In this document: one piece after another, positions 17,082 to 25,145 of the stretch
Layout of the letters: every line of letters starts with the position of its first letter
How positions within the stretch are numbered: position 1 is the first letter of the stretch
Assembly (NCBI RefSeq): GCF_029029525.1
Contig: NZ_JAKJSC010000001.1
Location: forward strand, 2,392,987 to 2,456,986
Length of the DNA stretch: 64,000 bases
Reading direction: 5' to 3'
Source: Labilibaculum sp. DW002
GTDB lineage: Bacteria; Bacteroidota; Bacteroidia; Bacteroidales; Marinifilaceae
Notes under the pieces: model-generated
What the model saw: only the letters and a program-made list of their open reading frames with translations
Databases searched by the model: none
Told to the model about the DNA's origin: nothing
Translations under genes and position numbers: made by a program

Positions 17082-17115
17082 AAAAAGGGCATCCCTGTTA
17101 AAGAATACCCTTTTT
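17082..17115 (-). terminator. Terminator of the collagen-like lipoprotein gene
   Basis: An 11 bp stem with one G-T pair (17082-17092 with 17105-17115), preceded on the plus strand by an A-run that becomes the T-tail on the minus strand. It lies 18 bp past the stop of the 17133-18086 gene. Confidence 0.75.
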
Positions 17116-17132
17116 GAGCTATACTAACTAAA

Positions 17133-18086
17133 CTATCTTACCAATCCCATCTCTACTGCAACCGACTCAAAACCTATTTGATCATTTGCTTTAGACATTA
17201 CTTCGTCAGCTAACGCGCCAGTAATGATAACTGCTCTGTATTCAAAAGTAGCTTTTGCTAACTCCTCTTCTGCATTCGCAAAAGTGAATAACTCACGAGC
17301 CATATATATTTTTTCTTGTCCTCCAATTATAAAAGACTCCGTTAAAAGGTTACCCATTGCTGTTTTGCTAGTACTTGGCAATAAAATTGCGCGATCATTT
17401 GCAGAGATTCGGTAAATCAAAACAACACCACTTTCAACAATATCATCAGTTATTTTATCATATAAAGAAATACGATCATCGTAAATGTATAATACATCCT
17501 TCTCCTCTGTCAAAATCCAATTGCTCTCATAAATACTAAATACATAAGACTTTACGTTTGCATTTCCATCAGCACCTTTCATTTCTAAGCCAGCACCCCA
17601 CAAAGTCTGTCCATCCAATACAATATCAGCCTTAGGACCATATAAAACAGAATTCTCTTTGTCTAGATAGTAATCTCCTTTAACACCTATACTATTGTCA
17701 GGTACTCCCATCCCAGATAAAGTTGTAGATCCATCAGAACCGTTTGCTCCATCCGTACCATTGCTTCCATCGGCACCTTTCAAAGAAAATTCATCTGTAT
17801 CTGTCCAATTGTCATTGTTTACCTTAGGGCCATACAATATTCCCGTTGCCAAATCAAGACAATAGTCACCTACTACTCCAACTGTAGCTTCTGGTTCACC
17901 TTCTCCACTATACATTTGACTACCATCATCTCCTGCTGGTCCTACTGGTCCGGCTACTCCCTGTTCTCCTTGATCCCCTTTTGGACCAATAAGTCCAGCT
18001 TCTCCATCATCACCACTACACGAAATCATTGAAATACTAAGCGCTAAAAAAGCGATAACGAAAAAATAAAGTTTACTAGTTTTCAT
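17133..18086 (-). CDS. Collagen-like lipoprotein with duplicated module
   Basis: 317 residues. Lipobox MISC (Cys23). Gly-x-y triplets run from Gly25 to Gly55 (about ten, many with Pro or Asp), again from 104 to 119, and briefly at 171. Between them is a duplicated ~33-residue module: SQMYSGEGEP...GDYCLDLATGILYGPK (56-88) and STTLSGMGVP...GDYYLDKENSVLYGPK (120-152). This Gly-repeat plus GDYYLD-x-x-x-x-x-LYGPK layout is common in Bacteroidota surface lipoproteins of unknown role. Residues 175-317 form a separate mixed alpha/beta part that I do not recognise. Surface exposure is likely; adhesion is only a guess. It ends the long minus-strand run of envelope genes and is 111 bp from the YIP1 gene, across a hairpin. 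Confidence 0.75.
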   Translation of the reverse strand: MKTSKLYFFVIAFLALSISMISCSGDDGEAGLIGPKGDQGEQGVAGPVGPAGDDGSQMYSGEGEPEATVGVVGDYCLDLATGILYGPKVNNDNWTDTDEFSLKGADGSNGTDGANGSDGSTTLSGMGVPDNSIGVKGDYYLDKENSVLYGPKADIVLDGQTLWGAGLEMKGADGNANVKSYVFSIYESNWILTEEKDVLYIYDDRISLYDKITDDIVESGVVLIYRISANDRAILLPSTSKTAMGNLLTESFIIGGQEKIYMARELFTFANAEEELAKATFEYRAVIITGALADEVMSKANDQIGFESVAVEMGLVR

Positions 18087-18167
18087 TTTTTTTGTAATTT
18101 TAAAATGATTAATAAATTGGAATTAAAGAGATCTTGCGTGATTTTTAACTCCTGATATTTAATTACT

Positions 18168-18195
18168 TCCGGAGGTTACAGCCTCCGGATTTTTT
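18168..18195. terminator. GC-rich hairpin after the YIP1 gene
   Basis: TCCGGAGG (18168-18175) pairs with CCTCCGGA (18182-18189) around a 6-base loop, with T's to 18195 on the plus strand only. It lies right after the YIP1 stop on the minus strand, where it has no T-tail, so it may act as an mRNA 3' end structure or a weak terminator. Confidence 0.5.
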
Positions 18196-18197
18196 AT

Positions 18198-18791
18198 TTA
18201 ATAAGTATTTAAGCCAATTGCGAGTAGAACTGCTCCAATAACAAGCGACAACAAAACAGACACCGCGATGACAACAATAAGGCTAACAACAAAATAATTT
18301 GTCTTTTTATCTTCAGCCACATTGGTTACCGGAACAAATCCTAAATAAAGAATGTACAAACTGTAAATTCCTGCAACTAAGCCTAAAATCGACAGGCTAG
18401 GCACCATGTAAAAAACTCCTGCCAACCAACTTGGTGTATAAGCATATCCGACTAACTTGACTGCATTTGGCAAACTAACATGAGTGTGAAAGCTTGCCGC
18501 CAATTTATGAATGCAAAAAGCACTAATTAATACGCCTAAAAAAGCACCTAAGAATGCCAAAATAGCTTGATGCAATCCCCAACTAAACGAAGCAACCTGA
18601 AAATAACTGCCCATTCCAATCAATCCATATCCAATAAAGGAGGCAATGGTTGGAATCAAAACAAGAGGAAGAATATAGCTTGTTAAAAAATCTTTGAGCT
18701 GAATTTCTTCATTGCTGATTTTTTCCCAAGCCGCTTTAGGATTAACAATTACAAGCTTAACTCTGTCGATTAAATATTCGATGTTTATCAT
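18198..18791 (-). CDS. YIP1 family membrane protein
   Basis: 197 residues with five predicted membrane helices. The N-terminal segment VKLVIVNPKAAWEKI followed by hydrophobic helices is the pattern of bacterial YIP1/DUF1282-like proteins (PF04893). No enzymatic motif is visible and bacterial members have no agreed function. It follows the AIM24 gene by 21 bp and is very likely co-transcribed with it. Confidence 0.75.
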   Translation of the reverse strand: MINIEYLIDRVKLVIVNPKAAWEKISNEEIQLKDFLTSYILPLVLIPTIASFIGYGLIGMGSYFQVASFSWGLHQAILAFLGAFLGVLISAFCIHKLAASFHTHVSLPNAVKLVGYAYTPSWLAGVFYMVPSLSILGLVAGIYSLYILYLGFVPVTNVAEDKKTNYFVVSLIVVIAVSVLLSLVIGAVLLAIGLNTY

Positions 18792-18812
18792 TTTTTTAAG
18801 TTTAGCCTGCTG

Positions 18813-19583
18813 TTACGATTCCAATAAACTGTTCAAAATTCCATTACTACTTTCTTTTTGGCTATTTGAACTCCCTGTACTCAATTGACTTATCAACTTG
18901 TTAATTGGCATTGATTGCAACCATACTTTTCCTGTTCCTCGCAGCGTTGCTAAAAACAATCCTTCTCCTCCAAAAACCATCGACTTTAAATTACCAGCTT
19001 GTTCTACACTAAAATCGATACCTTCCTGAAATCCAACCACACAACCAGTATCCACTCTTAAGGTTTCTCCATTTAAGTCATGCTCTATTAAAGTTCCTCC
19101 TGCATGAATAAAAGCTTTACCATCTCCTTGTAATTTCTGAAGAATAAATCCTTCTCCACCAAAGAAACCAGCTCCCAATTTACGGTTAAAGTGCATGCTG
19201 ATTTTAGTTCCTAAGGCAGCACATAAAAAGGCATCGCGCTGGACAATTACCGTTCCTCCCATTTGCTCTAGATCCAATGGTACAATTGTTCCAGGATAAG
19301 GAGCTGCAAATGCAACCTGACTTTTACCAACACCTTGATGAGTAAAATGAGTAATGAAAATTGATTCTCCTGTGATCTTGCGAGAAGCCGCAGAAAGAAG
19401 TTTACCAAACAATCCTTTTTCAGGTTCTGAACCATCACCCATTTTTGCTTTAAAATCAATTCCCTCTTTCATGTAAAGCATCGCTCCAGCTTCTGCAATT
19501 ACCGTTTCATTTGGATCCAATTCTATTTCTACCAATTGAATATCGTGACCTTTAATTGTGTAATCTATTTCGTGTGATTTCAT
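18813..19583 (-). CDS. AIM24 / TIGR00266 family protein
   Basis: 256 residues, no signal peptide. Gly-rich beta-strand repeats (for example [13 protein letters not shown], residues 30-42, and [22 protein letters not shown], about 140-161) mark the AIM24 family (PF01987), a beta-prism fold shared with the yeast mitochondrial protein Aim24 and tryptophan-RNA-binding TRAP-like folds. Bacterial roles are unknown. Likely cytosolic. It lies between the DUF3592 and YIP1 membrane proteins in the same run. Confidence 0.85.
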   Translation of the reverse strand: MKSHEIDYTIKGHDIQLVEIELDPNETVIAEAGAMLYMKEGIDFKAKMGDGSEPEKGLFGKLLSAASRKITGESIFITHFTHQGVGKSQVAFAAPYPGTIVPLDLEQMGGTVIVQRDAFLCAALGTKISMHFNRKLGAGFFGGEGFILQKLQGDGKAFIHAGGTLIEHDLNGETLRVDTGCVVGFQEGIDFSVEQAGNLKSMVFGGEGLFLATLRGTGKVWLQSMPINKLISQLSTGSSNSQKESSNGILNSLLES

Positions 19584-19640
19584 GAGTTTTTTGTTTTAAG
19601 GTTTTTTATCTATTTGAGTTATTAACAAGTTGTTGATATC

Positions 19641-20159
19641 CTAATTTTTCATACTTACAAAAAGCGCAAGCATTAACAATCCAACTTTTTTAAGTACTTG
19701 TAAAAGCATCAACAAGCCAACAAGACAGAAAAGAAGTGGACCATAGGTTATCACGTAAGTAAAAAAGCCAGCACCTGGCTCTAACATCGAAATACTAGGC
19801 GCTTCGGAATTGTAATAAACAGTTACCAATTCTCCTTCTGGATATTTGCTTAATTCCTTATCTACTTCGGAAAAACTACTCGTACTGGTCGCGATCGTTG
19901 AGATTCTATCTCCTGTATAATTTTCACCTTGCACTGTGTAGGCATATGATAAATCGACACTATACATCTCAGTACCATCGCTTATTGAACTTCTTATGTC
20001 AGAGAAATTTACAATCCCTTGAACTGTTGGCCAATCTTTAGATGCATTTGCCTCATCTACAATCGTCTGGCTTACATGATTGTAAAAAAGCCATCCTCCA
20101 ACGATAAAAATGAGCGCGAAAATAAAACTGGCAAAAATTGAACTTTGTTTTGATTCCAT
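19641..20159 (-). CDS. DUF3592 membrane protein
   Basis: 172 residues. An N-terminal helix (about 9-27), a soluble domain with DWPTVQGIV and, further on, YPEGELVTVYYNSEAPSIS (typical of DUF3592, PF12158), and a C-terminal hydrophobic region (about 128-165). DUF3592 proteins look like small membrane-anchored beta domains; their function is unknown. It follows the 355-residue secreted protein by 25 bp. Confidence 0.8.
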   Translation of the reverse strand: MESKQSSIFASFIFALIFIVGGWLFYNHVSQTIVDEANASKDWPTVQGIVNFSDIRSSISDGTEMYSVDLSYAYTVQGENYTGDRISTIATSTSSFSEVDKELSKYPEGELVTVYYNSEAPSISMLEPGAGFFTYVITYGPLLFCLVGLLMLLQVLKKVGLLMLALFVSMKN

Positions 20160-20184
20160 GATTGTGCGTTTTAATTAGATTTCT

Positions 20185-21252
20185 CTAGAAATGAAATTCA
20201 TTAAAAATTGAAAGCATCTCACTTTTACTTTTTTCAGTACTTGATACAAGAATAATGTAGGTGTCGTAATTTGAAATATCAACGATTAACGAAATGCCAT
20301 CGTCATCATCCATTTTACCATACATACATTTCTTTCCTTTGTAAGAAAAGCTTTCTAAATTTCCCATTTGACCAGGATTTCCATTCTTACGAGAGGTAGC
20401 TGCCACAGCTAGGTTTTCGCTCATTCCTTTCATAAACATAGCGCTGTACGTACCGTTGGTATTCATTACCATCATTTTTCGGTAGCTGTTGTACTCAAAC
20501 CCATTGGCTAGCTTCTCAAATTTGCTATACGGATATTTCACAGGAACTAAGTCCATATCCTCATCATCATCACCATAATCCTCGTCTTCGAAGCTACCGC
20601 TATCCATACCACCAAACATTTGTTGTTGATATTGACTTTGATCTTCGTAAGTTATATTTGAAGGAGGAGTGAATTTACTTTTTGAGATACTGATATTTTT
20701 ATCAAACTTAACAGCTCTTTCCATAGCTTTTATGCCCAACATTTTGGCATCTGATTTTAAGGTAACGCCTTTATAAACCCAGCATTTTGCTCCCATCAAC
20801 TTTACAACTTCACATTTATTTCCTAAAACATTCTCTGTTCCAATAATCTCACCACCCAAACCTTCTAAAAGATCTTTTCCCATCTTTTGTTTTTCAGCTT
20901 CGGTCATATTCTCAGTCATTTTAGCCATTTCCTGATAATAAGGAAGGTTTCCTTTCTGTCCCGTATTCTCAATTAAATTAGCTGACCAAAACTGTTTACC
21001 ATTCATAATAAGAATATCATGCGTTTTGGTTTCGGTTTTCATTCCAAACATCTTAGTTACACTTACCGATTTGGTTTCCGTTCTAGATAAACTTCCATAG
21101 TTGTCCCACCAGATTGATTTGGTGCCCGTAGTATTTCCACTTAATTCGTACTCAACATGACCAGATTTAACGGCATATTGTTGAATTTTCTGTTGTGCAC
21201 TACTAGCGTAGCTCAACATCCAACAAGTTAAAATCAGAATTGTTTGTTTCAT
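20185..21252 (-). CDS. Secreted protein, paralogue of the 24437-25099 lipoprotein, with extra C-terminal domain
   Basis: 355 residues with a type I signal peptide (1-19, ending SSAQ). Residues 25-200 share a domain with the lipoprotein at 24437-25099: both have V-x-SG-x-V-x-Y near the start, then LLEGLGGEIIGTENVLGNKCEV, then WVYKGVTLK. An acidic stretch (about 216-231, EDEDYGDDDEDMD) links to a second domain of ~120 residues that is absent from the paralogue. The shared part may belong to the DUF4412-like periplasmic proteins of Bacteroidota, but I cannot confirm this. Function unknown. 191 bp separate it from the barrel gene upstream, so it may begin its own transcript. Confidence 0.6.
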   Translation of the reverse strand: MKQTILILTCWMLSYASSAQQKIQQYAVKSGHVEYELSGNTTGTKSIWWDNYGSLSRTETKSVSVTKMFGMKTETKTHDILIMNGKQFWSANLIENTGQKGNLPYYQEMAKMTENMTEAEKQKMGKDLLEGLGGEIIGTENVLGNKCEVVKLMGAKCWVYKGVTLKSDAKMLGIKAMERAVKFDKNISISKSKFTPPSNITYEDQSQYQQQMFGGMDSGSFEDEDYGDDDEDMDLVPVKYPYSKFEKLANGFEYNSYRKMMVMNTNGTYSAMFMKGMSENLAVAATSRKNGNPGQMGNLESFSYKGKKCMYGKMDDDDGISLIVDISNYDTYIILVSSTEKSKSEMLSIFNEFHF

Positions 21253-21443
21253 GGTTTTTTGATTTTTTATTAAACGGTTTTTCTATCTGTGAAAACAAGA
21301 ATATGGTAGTGGAATAAATTGCTAAAAGTTTTAATAACTTCCTGTTTGAATCTATGGTTGAAAGGTTTTTTAAGGTTGTAAAGTGAATTGTTTAAAGACC
21401 AAACAGGAAGTATTGATAACTGTATGTAGTTATTTACAATTAT

Positions 21444-21977
21444 TTAAAAATGATAAAGTACACCTACGCCAGCTGATAAATAGTTAGCATTACCAATAGT
21501 ATATTTCAAATCTGCGTTAAAATACATCTTATCAGAAATGGCGAAACGACTACCAACACCAATGTTTACACCAACATCACTACCAGAAGCATCTAAATCT
21601 GATAAGCCACCGAACATTTCATCAAGCTCACTACTTCCAGAACTTACACCGTCCATTTTGAATTTCCAGAAAGTCACATTTAAACCACCAATAGCATAAA
21701 ATGTACTTTTGTCATCTGATGAAAACACATAATGTCCATCAAAATCTAATGTAGACCAGTTTACATTGTTCTTCTTGAAATAGTAAGTAAATGCAGGAGC
21801 AATTTCCCATGTATCACTTGCCAAATAAACACCCTTAGCTTCAATACCCATTGTACTGATATCTGTAGCATACTTAAGACCAGCTCCGGCCATAATTTTT
21901 GAGTCTTGTGCTTGAGTTGTTAGGCTGAAAAATACTGAAAGCACAGTTGCGCATACTAAAATTAACTTGTTTCTCAT
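21444..21977 (-). CDS. Small outer-membrane beta-barrel protein
   Basis: 177 residues: signal peptide (1-23, ending TQAQ), alternating aromatic/hydrophobic strands (for example TWEIAPAFTYYFKK and SAGVGVLYHF), and a C-terminal Phe as required by the BAM machinery. It fits the 8-strand OmpW/OmpA-barrel-like group (outer membrane beta-barrel, PF13505). No enzymatic motif. One variable loop (about 112-131) is Ser/Gly/Asp-rich and would face outside. It sits between an all-beta lipoprotein and the paralogous secreted protein. Confidence 0.8.
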   Translation of the reverse strand: MRNKLILVCATVLSVFFSLTTQAQDSKIMAGAGLKYATDISTMGIEAKGVYLASDTWEIAPAFTYYFKKNNVNWSTLDFDGHYVFSSDDKSTFYAIGGLNVTFWKFKMDGVSSGSSELDEMFGGLSDLDASGSDVGVNIGVGSRFAISDKMYFNADLKYTIGNANYLSAGVGVLYHF

Positions 21978-22018
21978 TTTGATTACTTTTTACTAGTTAT
22001 TAAAAAATTTAATTAGGC

Positions 22019-22549
22019 TTATAGAATTTCCACTTCGACATCTACCAAGGCAGTTGTTTCGATTTTGAAACTTACTGGCTGCTCGGTAACTGCACCTGTG
22101 ATTGTAATTTGTAGTTTTTTATTCAGTAACAATGTGTTTGCAATTGCATCTAATTGTTCTGTTGTGAAATTCACGAAAAGAGGTTGATTTAAAGATACCG
22201 TTGGAATATCGAAGTCGAAATCCAAGTCTGGTACACTAACATTTAAAGATCTCACCTCACCACCAGTTAATTCAGTAATTGTACAATTTACTGATGTTAC
22301 ATCAACAGCTTCAAGCTTGTTTAAATACTCTTTAATCTCACTTATATCAGCAAAATCGAGATTAATTGTTTCTGAGAATGGAAAAGTTTCTTCCATTTTT
22401 AAACTGGCTGTTTTAACGGTATTAACCGTTACTAATGTTTTCTTCGATAATTCGATATCATAGAAATCTTTTGTCTTTAAATCTTTTACTTTATCACAAG
22501 AAGTGAATCCAATTACAATTGCGAAAAGAATAAATAATGATTGTTTCAT
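22019..22549 (-). CDS. All-beta lipoprotein, unknown function
   Basis: 176 residues with lipobox GFTSC (Cys18). The mature part is rich in Val, Thr and Asp with alternating strand patterns (SLNVSVPDLDFDFDIPTVSL, about residues 126-145), suggesting an immunoglobulin-like or beta-sandwich fold. No motif that I recognise. The start lies 7 bp after the stop of the 22557-23771 gene, so the two are coupled. Probably periplasmic or at the cell surface. Confidence 0.6.
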   Translation of the reverse strand: MKQSLFILFAIVIGFTSCDKVKDLKTKDFYDIELSKKTLVTVNTVKTASLKMEETFPFSETINLDFADISEIKEYLNKLEAVDVTSVNCTITELTGGEVRSLNVSVPDLDFDFDIPTVSLNQPLFVNFTTEQLDAIANTLLLNKKLQITITGAVTEQPVSFKIETTALVDVEVEIL

Positions 22550-22556
22550 AGCTTAC

Positions 22557-23771
22557 TTATTTAGTATTAATAGATTTCAATTCATATATATGATAATGCC
22601 CAAACATGCCTTCTTTATCTTCAATAATCTTAGCATATACTCCTGGCTTATCGTTAATCATCCAAAGTTTATATCTCTGTTCGCTCGATCCTGTCGATTC
22701 AACAACTGTACAATTGTAAGTACCCGAAACAGTTTCTAAATCTTCTTTTCCTACAACTCGAAAAGATTCCTCTCCGAGTGGAAAAAATTGATTCCCGTAA
22801 CTCATATCCAATTTGTTTGGTGGTAGTTGAGTATCGTCAGGCAAATTGTATCTATCGTATCCATAAAAAATAAAATCGATACTTAGCGTTTGTTCCTCTT
22901 TATCGGCCTTTACATCGGCAATCAATTCCTTAGTTTCAAAAACGTCTGTGCCTTCAACTAATGTTGAAAAATTGTATTCTAATTGGCTTGTGTTAACTAA
23001 GGACATCAACATTTCAAAAGAATCTGTCCATGGTAATTTTCCTTCTTCACCATCATATTTATAGTTCCCATTTTCATCGAAAAAATCATCTTCCGTAAAA
23101 TTCAATCTTTCAATCATACTTGAGTTATCAGCTAACTTTCGAATGATAATTTCCTCTCCTGAATTTTCTAAAAGCAATTCATTTTCATTGATTTTATGAA
23201 TTTTGTTTTTACCATTAATCTTTATGCGTCGAGAAAGGACTAACAGACTTTTTTCTTGCTCATTATAAATCCACATTCCACCATTTGTCGATTCCATTCC
23301 TGGTTGTTTCTCTATAAGGGTAAAACTATCTGGAGCTTCAAAAGTCAAGACTTTTGTTACATCTTCATTTTCCTCATCAGCAAATTCCCAAGACCCGATA
23401 AGACCAGATTCAGAATTTTGCTTAGCTATTAGATCCATATCGAGCTTGGATAGAAACCATTTTTCACCACTCTTTTCAAAATTTAAATTCTTCTGATTAA
23501 GGCTTATGATCTTGCAATCTCCTCCAAAATCTTTATCCATGCTTGACTCCATAATCAACTTCTCTTCTTTCTTGTTATGCGACCATGTGCCTACATTAAT
23601 TCCTTGCGTTATTACAGATCCTTCGGCATTATATTCCAACACAAATAATGGTTCATGTACTTTATCTCCTACAACTATTTTAGTAACCAACCAGCTACCT
23701 TCAACTTCTTGAGCATTAGCAGAAACGGCCAATACCATTATTGCTATTAATAAAAATGTTAACTTTTTCAT
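22557..23771 (-). CDS. Secreted protein with tandem lipocalin-like modules
   Basis: 404 residues with a type I signal peptide (1-20, ending ANAQ). Two modules begin with the same cue, VEGSWLVTK (23-31) and LIGSWEFAD (124-132), each followed by ~90 residues of strand-rich sequence; this is the pattern of lipocalin-like (DUF4923/Lipocalin_4-type) domains. Residues from about 240 form a further part with KLPWTDSFEML. Ligand unknown. It lies 11 bp after the 200-residue gene and 7 bp before the all-beta lipoprotein in one run. Confidence 0.6.
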   Translation of the reverse strand: MKKLTFLLIAIMVLAVSANAQEVEGSWLVTKIVVGDKVHEPLFVLEYNAEGSVITQGINVGTWSHNKKEEKLIMESSMDKDFGGDCKIISLNQKNLNFEKSGEKWFLSKLDMDLIAKQNSESGLIGSWEFADEENEDVTKVLTFEAPDSFTLIEKQPGMESTNGGMWIYNEQEKSLLVLSRRIKINGKNKIHKINENELLLENSGEEIIIRKLADNSSMIERLNFTEDDFFDENGNYKYDGEEGKLPWTDSFEMLMSLVNTSQLEYNFSTLVEGTDVFETKELIADVKADKEEQTLSIDFIFYGYDRYNLPDDTQLPPNKLDMSYGNQFFPLGEESFRVVGKEDLETVSGTYNCTVVESTGSSEQRYKLWMINDKPGVYAKIIEDKEGMFGHYHIYELKSINTK

Positions 23772-23782
23772 TTTCTTAAAGA

Positions 23783-24385
23783 TTAATGTGTATTTCCTAA
23801 AGTCTTCATCAAATCATCATAAGCAGCCTTAATTTCACTTTCACTTAACTCAGGCTTCATTTGTTTGGCTTTTTTTCTAAAATCACCATAAGGAATAAGG
23901 TTCGGATTCGTTTTAATTTTCTCAGCTTCTTTTTCTGCCTCTTTCATCAACTTTTCGATCTCTGGCATCGAATCTTCAAATAGCTTTTCGGCCTTTTTCA
24001 ATTCTTTCTGCAGTTCACTTTCAGTATCTGAACTCGGCTTAGTTGCTTCTTGTTTTCCAATATTTTTATCTGCGTTGATGTAGGCATTAATGAATTGAAA
24101 AGCATCCTCTTTGCTTAAACCACTTTTATCATTCTTCACCTCATCCATTACACCCATTTGATTTAAAAGTTGATCAAAATCATTTTGATCAGGTGCTTTT
24201 GTGCTGTCCTTTTCATCGTACTTTAAAAGAAAATCGATCAGCGGTTTTGCAGCGTCAATATTTTCTTTGTTCGCCTTCATGTAAACTTCCTGGATTTTAT
24301 CTCCCTCGTCTTTTTTCTCCTCAGTTTGAGCGAATAAAGAGCTATATGCCATAAGGCAAATCATGATGATAAAAGCTTGTTTCAT
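23783..24385 (-). CDS. Small secreted Lys/Glu-rich helical protein
   Basis: 200 residues with a type I signal peptide (1-19, ending LFAQ). The rest is strongly charged and predicted helical; residues 127-160 (LQKELKKAEKLFEDSMPEI...EAEKEAEKIK) should form a coiled coil. No recognised domain and no metal or catalytic motif. Likely a periplasmic spacer or binding partner for a neighbour, but that is a guess. Confidence 0.55.
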   Translation of the reverse strand: MKQAFIIMICLMAYSSLFAQTEEKKDEGDKIQEVYMKANKENIDAAKPLIDFLLKYDEKDSTKAPDQNDFDQLLNQMGVMDEVKNDKSGLSKEDAFQFINAYINADKNIGKQEATKPSSDTESELQKELKKAEKLFEDSMPEIEKLMKEAEKEAEKIKTNPNLIPYGDFRKKAKQMKPELSESEIKAAYDDLMKTLGNTH

Positions 24386-24436
24386 AGCTGTATCTTTATG
24401 GATTAAAAATGCACTTGAATTTAGAATACTGATGAC

Positions 24437-25099
24437 TTACAAATCATTAATATCTTTCATTGGAAAGTCTGGTAAATCGAAATAATTATCAGCTACAGGA
24501 ATATCAAAACGGATACTTGTTGCCTCCTCTATAATTGTGATTCCAGCCAGATTGGTAACCACTTTTAGCGTTAAACCTTTGTAAATCCATTGCTTTATGC
24601 CCAAAAGCTCCCATACTTCACAGTCGTAGCCTAAAACTTTTTCATTAGCTAACTGAACACCACCCAATTTTTCTAACATTTCTTTTCCAGCTTCCAAAGC
24701 ATCTAAATCATTCTGACGCATGTATTCAATTAATGGATCATCTTTGGTAATAATATAGCCTTCCTTGTAATCAACTACATATACTTTTTGATTGTCAATC
24801 TTATATGTATTATGAGCATCTTTTGTTGTTGATTCCTCAGTTCCATCTGGCAGATAAGTAATAACCGTTTCACTACTTAATTCATTTTTCAATTCAAGTG
24901 CTCCCCATTTGTCGAAATACAATTGGTTGGTACCCGAGCCATTTACATAAGGACCCGAAATAGCAGTAGCATAGGTAACCATTCCCGATTCTACATTGTA
25001 TCGCTTAATATCTTTACTTTCCAAATCATCATCTTTATCGCACGCAACAAATGCAGTAACAAAAAATAATATGCTTAGGTACTTTAATGTGTTCTTCAT
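24437..25099 (-). CDS. Lipoprotein, paralogue of the 20185-21252 secreted protein
   Basis: 220 residues, lipobox AFVAC (Cys20). The mature part shares its whole domain with residues 25-200 of the 20185-21252 protein: V-x-SG-x-V-x-Y near residue 38, LYFDKWGALELKNE, then MLEKLGGVQLANEKVLGYDCEVWELLG and WIYKGLTLK. The single Cys in YDCEV (CEV in both) and the aromatic YKG are shared and may be structural. The sister protein is exported without lipid and has an extra C-terminal domain. Function unknown. It starts 46 bp after the OmpA-like gene. Confidence 0.6.
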   Translation of the reverse strand: MKNTLKYLSILFFVTAFVACDKDDDLESKDIKRYNVESGMVTYATAISGPYVNGSGTNQLYFDKWGALELKNELSSETVITYLPDGTEESTTKDAHNTYKIDNQKVYVVDYKEGYIITKDDPLIEYMRQNDLDALEAGKEMLEKLGGVQLANEKVLGYDCEVWELLGIKQWIYKGLTLKVVTNLAGITIIEEATSIRFDIPVADNYFDLPDFPMKDINDL

Positions 25100-25145
25100 A
25101 ATTCAGTTTATTATTGATATATTTCTTATTCTAAATTCAAGTTTA

